64,000 bases of DNA from Apostichopus japonicus (GCF_037975245.1 NC_092568.1:33760501-33824500), one strand, 5' to 3'; positions 30,201 through 42,250 are shown, numbered from the stretch's first letter. Notes: generated by a model not told the origin, from the letters alone. A program made the numbers and translations.

Positions 30201-33200
30201 AGTAAATATCCAAATTGACCAATCATGAAAAGCATAATCATTTGTTTAAAAAAAAACCCAAAACACATATTTTCAGTAGAAAGGGAACTTAATTAGATCA
30301 TCGCTTTCCCGAATAAGATTCAAAATGAAAGGACTTTCTCCAAGACCTAAAAACAAGGGTTTCCTTTTCCCTACCGTTTCCAGAGTAAAAGCAAACTTCC
30401 CTGATTTTTTGCGAAACCATATCAAACTATACAAGAAATTATATAGACTGTACTACAAACTAAAAGCACCAATGAGGTAAATAATGTTTGCAAAGATTTA
30501 AACATACAAAAACAACAAATAGTTACCATAAATGCCAGTTGAAATACATGGAAATGCTATACTCCGAATGGGTGGCTCAAAGCGTTGCAATCTCTTGGAT
30601 ATAGAAGCATTACTATCATCATCCTTTGCAGAGACCCCCGGCCTCTCTTCATCTTTCGAAGCTGTATCTGGGCTCCTTTTGTTGAATTCATTGTGTTCCA
30701 AAACTTTGTCCAGACATGTCCTGTAGCAACTGGTCAGGAGCATCTCACTGTGATGACTGACGACGCTGTCAGGGGAGTGGCATTTAGGGCCGACTGTGTG
30801 GACCACGACTGGCGTTGATAAGAGTGAACAAAAGCAAAACTTAAAACAAGTGAAGGGGTTCTGCAGCTGTTGTAACCAGGCCAGCAGGCAGACAGCTATT
30901 TCAGAGATACGGAGCCCCCCCCCCACATTAATTTACGAGGATATATATGCAAGCTACTTGCAGATAACGTTTTAAAACCAATGTTGATGTAATCTGGCAT
31001 TGATCAAGCCAGGTCGGCTATTAAGCATACTACGAAAATGAGAATTCGGTATTCTTCATCCCATACTTCCTTGGATGAATGACTTCCCAGACTGTAGATG
31101 TCGTTGTTTTTAAGATATACTGTATCCTACAAGGAAATACATATTCAAGTGTACACAGAAGGGCATAGAACATTTGGTCAGAATAGCGTGTGGTAGAAAA
31201 CAAAGAAATTTGAGAATAATTGTGATTATAACTTACATTGAGATGGAAGAAGATAAGCTGTTGAGTAAAAAAAAAACATTGACACAAAAAATATTAGTGA
31301 GCAGCAAATGACAGCACTTAATATATCATGAAATGTCTGGAAAGGGGTGATTCTTAAACTTCTTCTAGCTGAAAAAAGTGTTTTATCGATAAAAATCAAT
31401 TTGCCTACCAAAGCAAAAGCGGTGTAGATGACGCCATACTTGTTTACATGCATGGGGTCTTGAAGCACTTAGACCAACCCAAAACGTCTGTGAAGTCAAT
31501 CTTCATTGACTTGTCGAGTGCATTTAACACCATTAATAAAGCCCAATATATTAGTACAAAAACTGTTAGACATGCAAGTGAACTATAACATCGTACTTTG
31601 GGTCCTCAATTATATGCGTTGTTGACCCCAGATGGTTAGAATGGCTGATTCCAGATCTGACCAGTGTGTCATTAGTACGGGTGCCCCCAAGAATGTGTGC
31701 TCTCACCAGTGTTGTTCTGCTTGTACACAAATGATTGTAAAATATCGAGTGACCAATGCAATATGATCAAATATGCTAATGATACCGTGCTGACTGGTCT
31801 TCTTTACAATAATGACAGCTCTGCCTTTGTTATTGAAGTACAGAAGTTTATTGGTTGGTGTAAAAGTAACAGTCTGGTGTTAAATATAAATAAAACTAAG
31901 GAACTAGTGTTTGATTTTAGGAAAGGCAATAATGTTCATGATCATGTCATAATCGATGGCAAAGTAGTTGAGAGGGTAGAAAGCTACAAGTACCTGGGAA
32001 CGTATATTGATAATAAACTTAATTGGAATGTTCACGCAAAATCTGTTAAGGGTTAAGCCTGCCAACGACTTTATTTCCTTAGAAAATTAAAACAATGCAG
32101 AGTTAATTACACGACTATGAATTTATTCTACCAGTCAATCATCCTAAGTGTTCTAATGTCTATTATTATATGTTTCTTTTGCAGTATGCCGAAAAAATAC
32201 AGGGCAGAGCTGGAACGTGTTTGGAAGTTAGCTGAACGCTGCATTGGTTCAAGCCTTCCGTCACTCTCAAATGTTCCTATAGTTTCTGTATATTGGTGAA
32301 CTCTACCAACCGAGCCATCCAGGAATCATTTGGTGTCAATCCCGACACTATATATAAATTTCTTTCTGGGCGGGGGGGGGGGTGCCAGTTAGAATTCAAA
32401 GTACCCTTCATATTGTGCAATCAGGTATCACTCCCAGTTACTCTTCATATCGAATGTGAATTTTATAAAACAAATACTTAGGGAAGATGAAAAATACACA
32501 AATATACTAGTATTTATATCGACTGTGCTGGGGATCAGCCTGGAAAATAAAGACTCAATGGTCACCTGCTGTAATTTTAGCATCTCCTGTCTCACATCCG
32601 TTCAAGGTTTCGCACTCTGAAAGAAGCTTTGGTCCGGCGCTTTCATGGATTGCACCATCCACTGAAATCAAATCAATGTTTTAGCCCTTTGAATATAAAT
32701 TTGTTACCTGACCTGTAATAATCATATTTAAGGCTATAGAATGATGATTGCTAGAGGTGTTGGAATTCTTTCTATTAAAACTGTAGCATTATCATTACCC
32801 AAGAATAATCTTCGTTCTTTGTACTTCAATCTAATATATCTTCACTTGACTTATTGCATGACTGTTTGGTCTAGTACAGCGTATTACAATATTGAAACAC
32901 TTTTGACTCTCCAGACTCTGCAAGCTATTCGCTTCAGTCTATTATTCATAAATGTTCATATAGCCACTTTTGCTTATCGTTCTATAAATAACCTTAATCG
33001 CAAGCCATCCTAAGACTAACATTACAAAACAAAGTTTACGTTATCGTGCAATACTTTTTTGGAATTATTTGCCTAATACTCTGTGATATTTTGTTTCACC
33101 ACAATCATTTATTTTCTCAGCTCATTCTACTCATGTAACTATTATGACTGTTCCTTTCATTGTTCTCAGATCTAGATATGTGCCTCATTTTACTTTTCTC

Positions 33201-36200
33201 AACATGTTACGATCATTCTTTTTTCCTCTTGAGTGGGGGGAGGGGTGGAAGGCGGTTGGTTTTTGGGGGGGTTTTGTGTTTTGATACATTTTCCTTTGCA
33301 TAGGGAGTGGCAATACTCGTTATGCCTTGGACGGTTTTCTAGGCCACTTCCTTCCTCATTGTATTTACATAATTTATGTCAGTAATTATTTGCTGTTGTA
33401 CCTCTTTATTGAGGAGAAACATATAAATGAATGAAACATCTAGCATATCACTTAAAGCGAGCGCTGACAAAGATTAACACCAGAAAGATATAATATGTGT
33501 TCAGATGATGATCAAAATAGAAAAGGTGGCTCTTAGCCTCGTCTGTGGTCAATATCTTATAAACAACAATATGCAGTAAAACTATTTATTATATTGATGC
33601 ACAAAAAAAATGCCGTCGACTGAATTTACCTCCACCTCCACCGAGCAAAGAGTCATTAGCAGCATTCACTATGGCATCTACGTTAAGCATGGTAATATCA
33701 CCTTGCCAGAGGACTATTTTCTTGCTTAAATCTGTATTGGCATTTGCTGCACCTAAAGAGAGAGAGAGAGAGAGGTGGGCGGAGAGAGAGAGAGGCGGAG
33801 GCGGAGGTGGAGGTGGAGAGAGAGAGGGAGAGAAAGATAAGCAACAGTAGTGGAATGATAGAAATTTGGATTTATACTTTGCAACCAAACAAAATCTGTG
33901 TACACAAAATTTTGAACAAACAAAAGACAAAATATAGTGCATCTGTCATTTATTGGCTAAAGCAGAGAAAACTAGGCAGTTCATAGGCTCACAAAACAAA
34001 ACCCACGCCAAATTATTACTCAAATGACATTCAAGTGTATGTACACATATTAAACAACTACTGCATACTGCATACTTGAATCTAACTTGAGGAACAAATC
34101 CAGGTTTGATAACTCTAGTCCGATAAGTTACAACTTGTATAGGTTAATTGAACATTGAATCATTCAATCCATGATCAAAATACATGCATGCATTTATGGC
34201 AAGTGTAAGGGAAGATGTCCATAATTAGGCCAAACCATTGACATTCAACCAAGGATTCATAACAAAGATAATGAAAGACTTGAACTAGATGAGGTCATCT
34301 TATAAAATCCTTGTGTGTGAAACATCACTCACTTGTGTTGTTGGCTTCCTCTGTACGTTCTAAAGCTTTAGCGTACTCTGGCCAGGTTGGCAAGTCACTA
34401 ATCGTCAACACTTCGGAGATTTGCCAATCTGCCTCTTCTGCTATCTCAAACAGACTCTTTTTCAGGTAGATATCTTTATAAGGTGGAAAAGAAAAGACAT
34501 ACAGGACAGAACATATTTGACAAGGATATATGATCATATACAGTATGTATATGAAGGTTTGTTAGATTAATTAACTCCAATGTATAACTAATTCAATACA
34601 GTATTGTTACCAGGATTTTAAAAGTTGCGTCCGTTGGTACCAAAGTACAGTCCTCCATGAAAACATGCACTTTAGAATACTTTTAAAGGTACACACAATA
34701 CTTAGTTAAATAATGACCCCCTGACAAACATTGGCTTGTGCGCAACGGAAACCCATAGTGATAGGTCTATAATGTGTCAAATTGGGGTGGTTCATCTGGG
34801 AAGTAAATTTAACTTTTTGTTATTTAAGCAATTGTTTGTAGCGGTAACTGACCCAGGGTTGCCTTGTTCATATTTTGTACGTTTTGGGTGCGGATTGCAC
34901 CTGCGTCGATGGGTCCCGGCGATGCTTAGCAACAAAGAACAGCATAGTAGTACTCCAAGCAGGGTGGTGCGTGTCATTTGCTCCACTCTGATTGAGTTTC
35001 CCCCCTGTTGACCTGTCACGGCCGGTCCTCGTTCACAGTTCCTTGCGGTATAGGGCCTAGAATGCAATTTTTTAAAGGAGGTCATTCTGCCGAAGTATGG
35101 CGTTCGGTGCATTCAAGGCTGAATGGTTGCAGGCTCCGTGATCTTGCCTGGAGAATTGCACACGGTGCCTTGGTGACCAACCTAAAAAAGTATCATTGGC
35201 GATTGGGTGATGGATTGTGCCCAAGGACCGGCTGTGACAGCTTAGAGAGAACAGCTCATGTTTTTTGGCATTGTTGCTTTGTTTAAAATTATGGGAGTGG
35301 TTCCAATCCTGGACCGACCGTGTAACGGGAGACCGTTCATGGTCGGTAGCACAGGGCTTTGTTTTATATGGGGTAGATCCTCCAGTTTGTTCGGTTGCTG
35401 TGTTGCACCGTATTATTTTTGTTTGCTCTATTGTGAAAAAAAACTTATTTGAATGAATAGATGTGATGTGGTTTTTGAGGGGAAATTTGCCAGTTGGGAG
35501 GCAGTCCTGGAGGCGGTGAACTGTGACATTCGCCTTCAGGTTGAAGGCGATTTTCGCCGTTTATCTGGGCCTGCCTTTTTTGACCGTGGTGTTCTTGGGA
35601 GGGGTGTTTCGTTTCGCTGCGTGCTGGTCGTCCTTTTGTGATTTTTTGAATGTTTGAGTGGGTGTTTGGGTGTTTGTCTCTGCAGGTCGGTGGGCATATT
35701 TACTTTTTTGGCTCGCTTGACTTGAGTTTCGTTTATAAGAATGGGATGATTCGGTAGTGCCGTTTGGCCGTGACGTTTTGGATCCCGCATGGCGGGTCAC
35801 ATAAAAAGCAATACAGTGAGTTCACTGGTTATCATTGTATCTCAATGATAGGGTAGGTCTACAAAGTGGCCCTTCATTCTAAAGGCTCGATAGAACATCA
35901 TGAGAGCTCAAGGTGAGATCATTATTGTAATCTCATGTAGCATTTAATTGTTTAACATGTCTTTATAGTAACACATTGATTTTGAAAATTTGCAGATGGT
36001 TTCCATCAGAACCATTCAGTAGGCCTACGCCTACGATAACGATTTCTATTTATTAAGGTTGTGGTTATTTATCAGATCGTCAGGTGAATAAGCGTGGTAC
36101 GCTTGCTTATTTACCCGATCACAGTCACGCAGGGACCGGAGAGACCCATCAAGCCATAATGAATTTGTGTCCATGCATCCCATGTAAACAGTCAAATCGT

Positions 36201-37646
36201 ACTCAGTGTTCAGGTGCATTATACAATCTGAATATATTGCATTGACTAATTTTGTATAAAACGAAATTTAACCATATTTTGTCAAATATACTTGTAAGCA
36301 CTTGGGGGATGTTACGGCCAATAGTCTGATTCAGACCAGTATACAATGCGTACACAAAACAAAACCTCTAACATTATGCACACTAACAGGTAGGTCCCGT
36401 GGATACTCATCCTTGACAAGAATATTCAATAAGTAGTAGGCACCGACAATATATCCACAACAAAGCACGGCTTAAAATGTTAACTACTTGAGTGTATATT
36501 ATCACGTACATGAATATGGTACATGGCTGAATGATACATATCACATATGTGATATGGAATAGTAAGGTGACAGCCTAATACAGTAATAGGTTGGGTGACA
36601 AATAAGAGATCTTAACGTTAGGCTCAATTGGGCCTAACGATAAGATCTCATGTTGACATATGTTAACAAGTTTACTTAAAACAGTTACTTAACATGGTGA
36701 CAACAACAATAGGTGCAACAATACAATGGTAGGATTCTTCGCGGATGATTTCCGGCTCTTGGCTCGCAACTGTAAGTTATACCACCGGAATCGCTTTCAT
36801 GGAGTATTTAGCAACTGGTGAAATAGAGGTTGCTACGTACATACAATACATGTAACATGGGATATTTGCTACTGTTGTTGAAGCTGATGTAGGGGGTATA
36901 AGGCCCTCCCAAGAGAAAATATAATCGATGTGAAACTATGCATTCTGAGGCATATTTCGTCTACTTGCAAGGTTAGGCTAATATTAACTAGATTAATTTT
37001 CTTTGTGAGTTGTGTGTGAAGGCGGGATGGATTGGGGGGGGGGGTTAAAGAAAGGAAAGGGGTTTGTACACGTCACCAGATCTGGACCCTGACCTCATAC
37101 AGTCGTACGGTCAGCAAAATACTTACATCAGGCATAATTAACCTAGGATGGGGTAAGTAAGCACCACTTACTTCATCTATTTTAAAGTTTTAACGCCACT
37201 GGCATTCACTAGCTATGTGTTACATATGTGAAAACTGTCCACGTTAGGCTCAAACGGGTAAGGGATTGCCTACAAAGCATAGTCTAATTTGGAGTTAGCT
37301 CTAGCTTAATGCAAAATTTGTAGTTGCAAGAGGCTCTTGGACTAATATTAGGCTACTACTACTAGGGTAAAAAGTACAATAACAACACATGAATACAATT
37401 ACAGGAAGACTGTGGCAAGTAGCCGAACGTTAGGCCTACCCTACCTCTATCCCGTAACACAGAGTTCCGTGAGGGCTCATATATGTGGCAGCGTCGCAAC
37501 TCTGCAACTGTCTCTGAGTCAGAATCAGTAGAATCCTCGATCTGAGACATTTTCCCTATCAAAAACGTCCGATAGATTGGTTGTCTCAAGTAGTGGTTAA
37601 AAGCAATAGCTACAAATCGTAATGTATTCTGCACGCGAGGTAACAT
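26277..37646 (-). CDS. MACROD-like mono-ADP-ribosylhydrolase, copy A
   Basis: Exons 1-8, traced with GT-AG sites and consistent phases: 37445-37646, 34333-34473, 33630-33752, 32566-32661, 31237-31257, 30527-30808, 29596-29669, 28232-28316. Likely C-terminal exons: 27217-27250, 26620-26696, 26277-26497; the sum is 1356 nt, 451 aa. Residues 1-32 ([20 protein letters not shown] onward) are basic and lack acids, like a mitochondrial presequence; Met33 could give a cytosolic form. The macrodomain has [50 protein letters not shown] and [11 protein letters not shown], the ADP-ribose-binding and catalytic motifs of MACROD1/2, with the key Asn and Asp present. A ~40-residue Ser/Asp/Lys-rich insertion precedes IRSIAFP. 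Expected activity is removal of mono-ADP-ribose from acidic side chains. Confidence 0.85.
31237..31257 (-). CDS. 21-nt micro-exon of macrodomain copy A
   Basis: Between exon 4 (ending ...AKITA + G) and exon 6 (starting TC-GTG-GTC) the macrodomain needs the GYxLPAKY-type strand. Here acceptor CTCAACAG precedes CT-TAT-CTT-CTT-CCA-TCT, CAA and T, and the donor is GTAAGT. This yields A-Y-L-L-P-S-Q-F and restores phase exactly. The same micro-exon is conserved at 50574-50594 in copy B. Confidence 0.82.
31440..32270 (+). pseudogene. L2-type LINE reverse transcriptase fragment, only in copy A
   Basis: Plus-strand pieces: [20 protein letters not shown] (about 31480-31545), [28 protein letters not shown] (the YxDD box has become YAND), [43 protein letters not shown] and SIILSVLMS. 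This is the palm and thumb of an L2/Rex1-like polymerase. Copy B lacks it: sequence resumes in both copies at CCTATAGTTTCTGTATATTGG. It therefore inserted into copy A after duplication, or was deleted from B. Confidence 0.8.
32730..33440 (+). pseudogene. LINE 3' remnant in intron 3, copy A
   Basis: Plus strand: [68 protein letters not shown]. This is the C-terminal part of a non-LTR polymerase, followed by an AT-rich 3' tail (TTGAGGAGAAACATATAAATG). The same remnant in copy B (51190-51850) keeps more of its middle, so the insertion pre-dates the duplication and copy A has since lost about 140 bp. Confidence 0.7.
33755..33838. repeat. GA-rich tract next to the exon 3 acceptor, copy A
   Basis: AGAGAGAGAGAG with GGCGGAGGCGGAGGTGGAGG interruptions. 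On the sense strand it is the CT-rich polypyrimidine tract immediately before the exon 3 acceptor (CTCTTTAG). Copy B has only about 20 bp here (52169-52188), so the tract expanded or shrank after duplication. Confidence 0.8.
34790..35806 (+). pseudogene. Tx1/L1-group LINE 3' end in intron 1 of copy A
   Basis: Plus strand: [59 protein letters not shown]. This is the zinc-binding C-terminal module of Tx1/L1-group polymerases (C-x4-C-x6-H-x3-H/C pattern). After frameshifts it continues as [17 protein letters not shown] and [19 protein letters not shown]. It occupies the place of about 1.1 kb of unrelated intron in copy B (53110-54206). Confidence 0.7.
35890..37361. other. Intron 1 of copy A (distal part), no other gene
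   Basis: Homologous to copy B across about 35817-36030 and 36060-37440, for example CAGGTGAATAAGC, TATACCACCGGAATCGC and GGTAAGTAAGCACC. No additional exon is recognised. Confidence 0.5.
37445..37646 (-). CDS. Copy A exon 1: presequence-like N-terminus
   Basis: ATG at 37644-37646; donor GTAGGG after GATAGAG in phase 1. Residues 1-32 carry Arg/Lys but no Asp/Glu. From the second Met ([16 protein letters not shown]) the sequence becomes acidic. The same layout in copy B, with a 3-residue insertion (TNV) near the end, suggests the N-terminus is maintained. Intron 1 is about 3 kb and holds the Tx1-like insertion. Confidence 0.8.
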
Positions 37647-38199
37647 CAGTAGCAGTTTCTACCGTTAACTGTTACCCAATGCAATTTTATTCTTTAGTCT
37701 ATTCATAGTTAAACAAATGTGAGAATGTTTGCACACAAAGGTAAGGGACTATTGGCCATATCAAATCCCTGGAAATTTGGATATGCATCATTGACTATTT
37801 TCAGCATAACAATCTCTGTATTGGGAGTGTTGTTAACTCTGTACTTTGTGACGTTTGCGGTTGATAGCTATGACTAATACTGCTTAGTGTTAAGATCAAG
37901 GTGAAATACAGAAGGCAAACACTGTATTTGGAAGCTATGGTATGTTCAACTTCATTGCTGTTTGTAACATATTTAAGCAAGTACTGTACTATAAAGAAAA
38001 TGTATATACATTCTGGGTGATTTGACTCTTGAACAGTTGTGTGGAATTTGAAATTGTATTAATATGGGAGGGTAATATCAATTTGGGAGAAGAACACACA
38101 AGCAAATAGACTTAAAAACTAACTTGGGGCCACTTGAGAGATGGATCCTTGTGTGTGAATCTTTTCCCACTCTTGTGTCTGAGCATCCACTCATAGATA

Positions 38200-39463
38200 T
38201 GTGTCTACAGTGATTCATTTAAATAAACACGAGAATGCAGGATGTTGGCTCATTCCAACATTCATTTGCATTAACCAATTCAACCCGTCGTCGTCAAAGC
38301 AGTATGCCTCGCTGGATGAATAAGAGAGTTAGATGTGCAAGTAGGCAAAAACGTAGAATGTGGAAGTTGTTTAGGAGGACTAATTCTGAATCTCTTTTGG
38401 CCAAGTTTAAAATTCATCAGCTGAAGGTAGAATGCTTAGTCTCTGATGGAAAATTGAATTTCGAAAATAACATTGCCATAAATATTAAGGATAACCCAAA
38501 GGCCTTCTTTTCTTATGTCAGCTCAAAGCAGAAAGTTAAAGCAGAAATTTAAAGATGCAATTGTTTCTCTTAGGGCACCACAGGCTGATAATATAGTTAC
38601 TTATAGTCAGGATCTTGCAGATCTTTTGAACAACTACTTTGTGTCGGTTTTTACAAGGGAAGATATGAGTAGTATTCTAGATTTTCAGGGGGGAAGTGAC
38701 AGTCATAAACTGGATACGGTCTTATTTTCGGATAAGGTTGTCTTAAAGGAGCTGCTTCGTCTAAATGTTTCTAAAGCTTCTGGACCTGATGCAATCCATC
38801 CGTATTTGTTGAAGACTTAATTATGTTTGCGTTCCACTCTTATTGGCATTTAGTAAATTTATGAATGAAGGTTATATTCCTAAGGACTGGAGATGTACTA
38901 ACATTACCCCAATTTTCAAGAAGGGTGATAAGTCTAAGCCCTGTAATTATAGGCCCGTTAGTCTCACTAGTGTTGTTTGTAAGGTCATGGAGTCTATTGT
39001 TAAAAAGTCTATGGCCAGTCACTTCAGCAGTCAGTCTTTGATCAGAGAGTCTCAACATGGCTTTTGTCAAAAAAAAGTCTTGTCTCACTAATATCCTTGA
39101 GTTTATGGAAGATGTAACAAGCTCACTAAATAGGCAGAAGTCTGTAGACGTTGTGTTCCTGGATTTCCAGAAGGCCTTTGATAAAGTTCCCCACCAGCGT
39201 CTTTTACTTAGGCTGAAGAGAATGGGTGTCAATGGGGATGTACTGTCTTGGATCGAGAATCGGATTGGTAATAGGAAACAGAGGGTGGTAATTAAAGGCT
39301 GTGCTTCTTCTTGGCAGGATGTTACTAGTGGGGTTCCACAAGGGTCTGTTTTGGGTCCCTTGTTGTTTGTTGCCTATATAAATGACATTGACGAAGATAT
39401 TTTGTGTACAGCTAAGAAGTTTGCTGATGACACCAAATTGTACTCTGAGGTCTTTTCCTAAAG
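38200..39463 (+). pseudogene. 5'-truncated CR1 retrotransposon, upstream part
   Basis: Plus strand, in several frames: SSMPRWMNKRVRCASRQKRR (linker before RT), YSQDLADLLNNYFVSVFTRE, LNVSKASGPDAIHPYLLKT, IPKDWRCTNITPIFKKGDKS, CNYRPVSLTSVVCKVMESIV, VVFLDFQKAFDKVPHQRLLL, TSGVPQGSVLGPLLFVAYIN and KKFADDTKLYSEV (catalytic FADD box). Frameshifts near 38550 and 39070 and a TAA at 38818-38820 disable it. The endonuclease domain is missing. The element is interrupted immediately after the FADD region by the hAT element 39464-43050. Confidence 0.88.
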
Positions 39464-39824
39464 CAGGGGCGTCAATCCGATTTGAAACGTGGGGGGGGGG
39501 GGGACGGAATCGATTCGAGTATTCCGGCCGCGTGAGTACTATCTAAGCGGAGCGCCACCATCGTTTGGCGCGCAGCGTACAAGAAAATTTTTCTTCTGGC
39601 AGACCCCTCAGATTGCAGGAAACGGCACTTCCCGTGCATTATGGCAGAAAGCAACACCCCTAAAATTGATAAAAATTTCCGGCAATTTTTTATTTTGGGA
39701 AATATTCTCGAAGGAAGTGATCGCCATTTATTCCTAAGTTTACCAATTCCTCGTCTCCCAGAGGCGCCCAACATTTAAGATATCGAAACATTTTCGTGTT
39801 GGCTGATCCATGATCACCGCCCAT

Positions 39825-40482
39825 CAAGGGCGGCGGAAGCACATTTAATCTGGGGGGGGGGGGGCACCGACATCAAAGGGCACTTTGCAGCAATTCGATT
39901 GGACTGATGCAGCCTTATATATTTAGTACCCTTTACAACTCTTATTGTATTATCTTATTTGTACACATGTACGCATCACTCCATCGACGCCCCCCCCCCC
40001 TCTCAAGGAAAATATGCATACTAGCACTGCAATATCCAATGTGAAAATTGGGAAACAAGGAACAAGTTTTCTTTTGAGATAAAATGAGGCGAAATCATGC
40101 TAATTGCTAAATGTAGGAATCTTCCGAATTAGAGTTTATTTCTTGTTAATATCTTAACAAATTTGTTTCATTCGAAATAGCTTTGAGTTTGACCCACAGA
40201 AATTCACTAAGAGTCAGAGGCGTAGCCAGAAGTTGCAAAGTTGTATGCACGACTATCTGAGCGGAGCGCCACCATCGGTTGGCGCAGAGCGTAGTAGAAA
40301 ATTTTTGGTTTTACAAACCCCTCAGATGGCCGGAAAAAGGCCCTTCCCGAGTGTTCATTCTGGTTCCCTGGCCTCTTGCTAACTTGAGACACCTCAATTT
40401 TCCTGTAGAAAATGGGCACATTTTTAACCTGGGGAAAAGTGGGGGCACGTGCCCCCTGTGCCCCCCGGTTCCGCCGCCCTTG
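39825..40482. mobile_element. hAT family X, copy 1 (658 bp), non-autonomous
   Basis: Ends CAAGGGCGGCGGAAGC and GGTTCCGCCGCCCTTG. Flanks CCGCCCAT (39817-39824) and CCGTCCAT (40483-40490) are an 8-bp duplication with one mismatch. Same family as 59329-59990 (opposite orientation) and 61657-62443. Internal landmarks: TCGATTGGACTGATGCAGCC, GAGCGGAGCGCCACCATCGG and GCCTCTTGCTAACTTGAGAC. Confidence 0.88.
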
Positions 40483-40895
40483 CCGTCCATGCCCGTGAGA
40501 AGTGGTGACTGGGTGAAGAAAAAGCCATGCCGTTTGAAAACATGGGCAGAAAAAGTGAAAGTAGCGAAACCTAAGGTAAAACGCGCGATAACGAAGTGAT
40601 TATTTTCCAGGTTAATTGAGACTGTATCAAACGCGAGCTTAGGACAAACATATTCAAAGGTAATGGCATTACTAATCCCGATATGTCGTCTTTGAGGTGT
40701 GTGGAAAATCCGCAACGACCATCAAAGAGCAATTGAATATTTAGTCTACTTTTCGATTTCGAAAACACTTTTTTTTTAAATTATGACAAAATTTTATGAC
40801 ACCTTTTAATTTTTTTCGGGGGGGGGGGGCCTGTGACCCCGGGCCCCAATGGGCACGACGCCACTGACCCCAGGGCCTCAGATATAGGCCCATTG

Positions 40896-41262
40896 CAGGG
40901 GTGGGCAACCTTTTGAATGAATGGGCCAGATTTTAGGAGTGAAAGATTGACAGGGCCGCACCTAACCAACGGCCTGCTGCTGATTTCAAACCTTTGATTC
41001 CGAGGACGTTCAAGCAATAGGTGTGTGTACTTAATCTGTATTCACAAAACCATAATGTCAATACAGTCCTGTTGATAATTAATGGTGATAATAGACCAAC
41101 CTGACAGCATCATAAGTGCAGATAAATTCTAAGCAGCTAGCTCGTTTTGGCGATGATGCAAAATAGATTGATTTTTTTCTTTTTCTTTTTCTTGAGACAT
41201 CTCACGGGCCGCAAAAAAAATCACTGGCGGGCCGCATGTGGCCCGCAGGTTGCCCACCTCTG
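40896..41262. mobile_element. Charlie-like hAT element, 367 bp
   Basis: Ends CAGGGGTGGGCAACCT and AGGTTGCCCACCTCTG are inverted repeats of the type known from Charlie/Tip100 hAT elements. Subterminal GGGCCGCA / GGGCCGC motifs are also inverted. No clear target duplication remains and there is no coding sequence. Nested in the 3.6-kb hAT. Confidence 0.75.
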
Positions 41263-41770
41263 GTCTATAGGAACGATGTCCCACAATTTCCCCGGACATA
41301 TAGGTGAAGGAAGCTATCCGCCGCGACTGCATGTGAGTTTCTCGACTTTCTGTCCTGGGAGTCATACCACAAAATGGTGCATTTCCTCATACGCCATTAT
41401 TAATAATTTAAATAACTAACTAATAAGGCACAGCCCATATCCGAGTTCGTATAGCGAGCTTAGCGCAAATTTGGCGCCAGCATGTTAAACCAGGTTGCTA
41501 GGTCTACGAGAATACATTTACATGAAATTTGAAAACAAGGATAGCAAGACAAACAACTTTTATTATGTTTTCAGGACCTCACACATGCGCATGTATCGTC
41601 AGACTTAGAATAGGTCCCATGTGATTGGTGACTAAAGTGATGAAGGCATGAAAATAAATCAGTGGTTTTTCGTTGGAGTCCTCAAGCAAGTTACTTCGGT
41701 TGCTAGGTGGATTTGCATCTGGTTATCGGGTGAATTCTGGTCGGATCGTACTATGTAACCACCATGTACT

Positions 41771-42250
41771 CAGGGACGTAGCTAAGGCCTGATGATTGGG
41801 GGGGGGGGGGTGTAGTGGCTGAAAATCGGTTTTGAAGCCAGAAAATTCCAACTGCTGCTTTGTACCCCCACCCTCCCGCTACTCGTCAACGATACGGTCA
41901 GTGTCAGTCAGAAAACCCAATCTTTCGCGACTGCACTTCTGTTACGAACTTGTTGCGATACATTTGTACCCACTGGCACTCATTTCAAAAACTTATTGCC
42001 CCCCCCCCCACCCCAACCAAATATTTTTGTGAGATTCGGGCAATATGCTGATAGCTTTTTGGATAATTTGCAATGTGTTTTTCAGTGGTTATACTGATAT
42101 TATTATTACCCAACAATTATCACCAATACGGAAGGGTAATAAGACGGAAAATGATTGTGTGCTATTTGCATGCGATGTAAAAACCGATGCATGCCTGTAT
42201 GATATGCATATGATCATGTGTGATGCGCAAATTGGGCTCCTACGCCTATG
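41771..42250. mobile_element. hAT-like family Y, complete-looking copy
   Basis: Begins CAGGGACGTAGCTAAGG followed by a G run, and ends GGGCTCCTACGCCTATG. The middle (CGGGCAATATGCTGAT to TTGGGCTCCTACGCC) matches 11560-11902 and 61975-62275. No convincing target duplication. Nested in the 3.6-kb hAT. Confidence 0.65.

Larger units (their letters stand above)
23660..37655. repeat. Tandem segmental duplication, copy A
   Basis: About 14 kb aligns in direct orientation with 44092-56815. Shared landmarks start with GGCAATCAGCAT (A at ~23669, B at ~44099) and continue through all macrodomain-gene exons and introns to the shared GTAACATCAGTA just before the start codon of exon 1 (A ~37650, B ~56805). 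Copy A alone carries an L2-type LINE (about 31440-32270), a Tx1-like LINE (about 34790-35806), and about 295 bp at 24700-24998. Confidence 0.9.

Noticed and set aside
31030-31130. Splice-like segment GATACAGTATATC... considered as the exon between exons 4 and 6 of macrodomain copy A.
   Set aside because: It meets a stop in copy A, has no good donor, and the phase is wrong; the 21-nt exon at 31237-31257 fits exactly.
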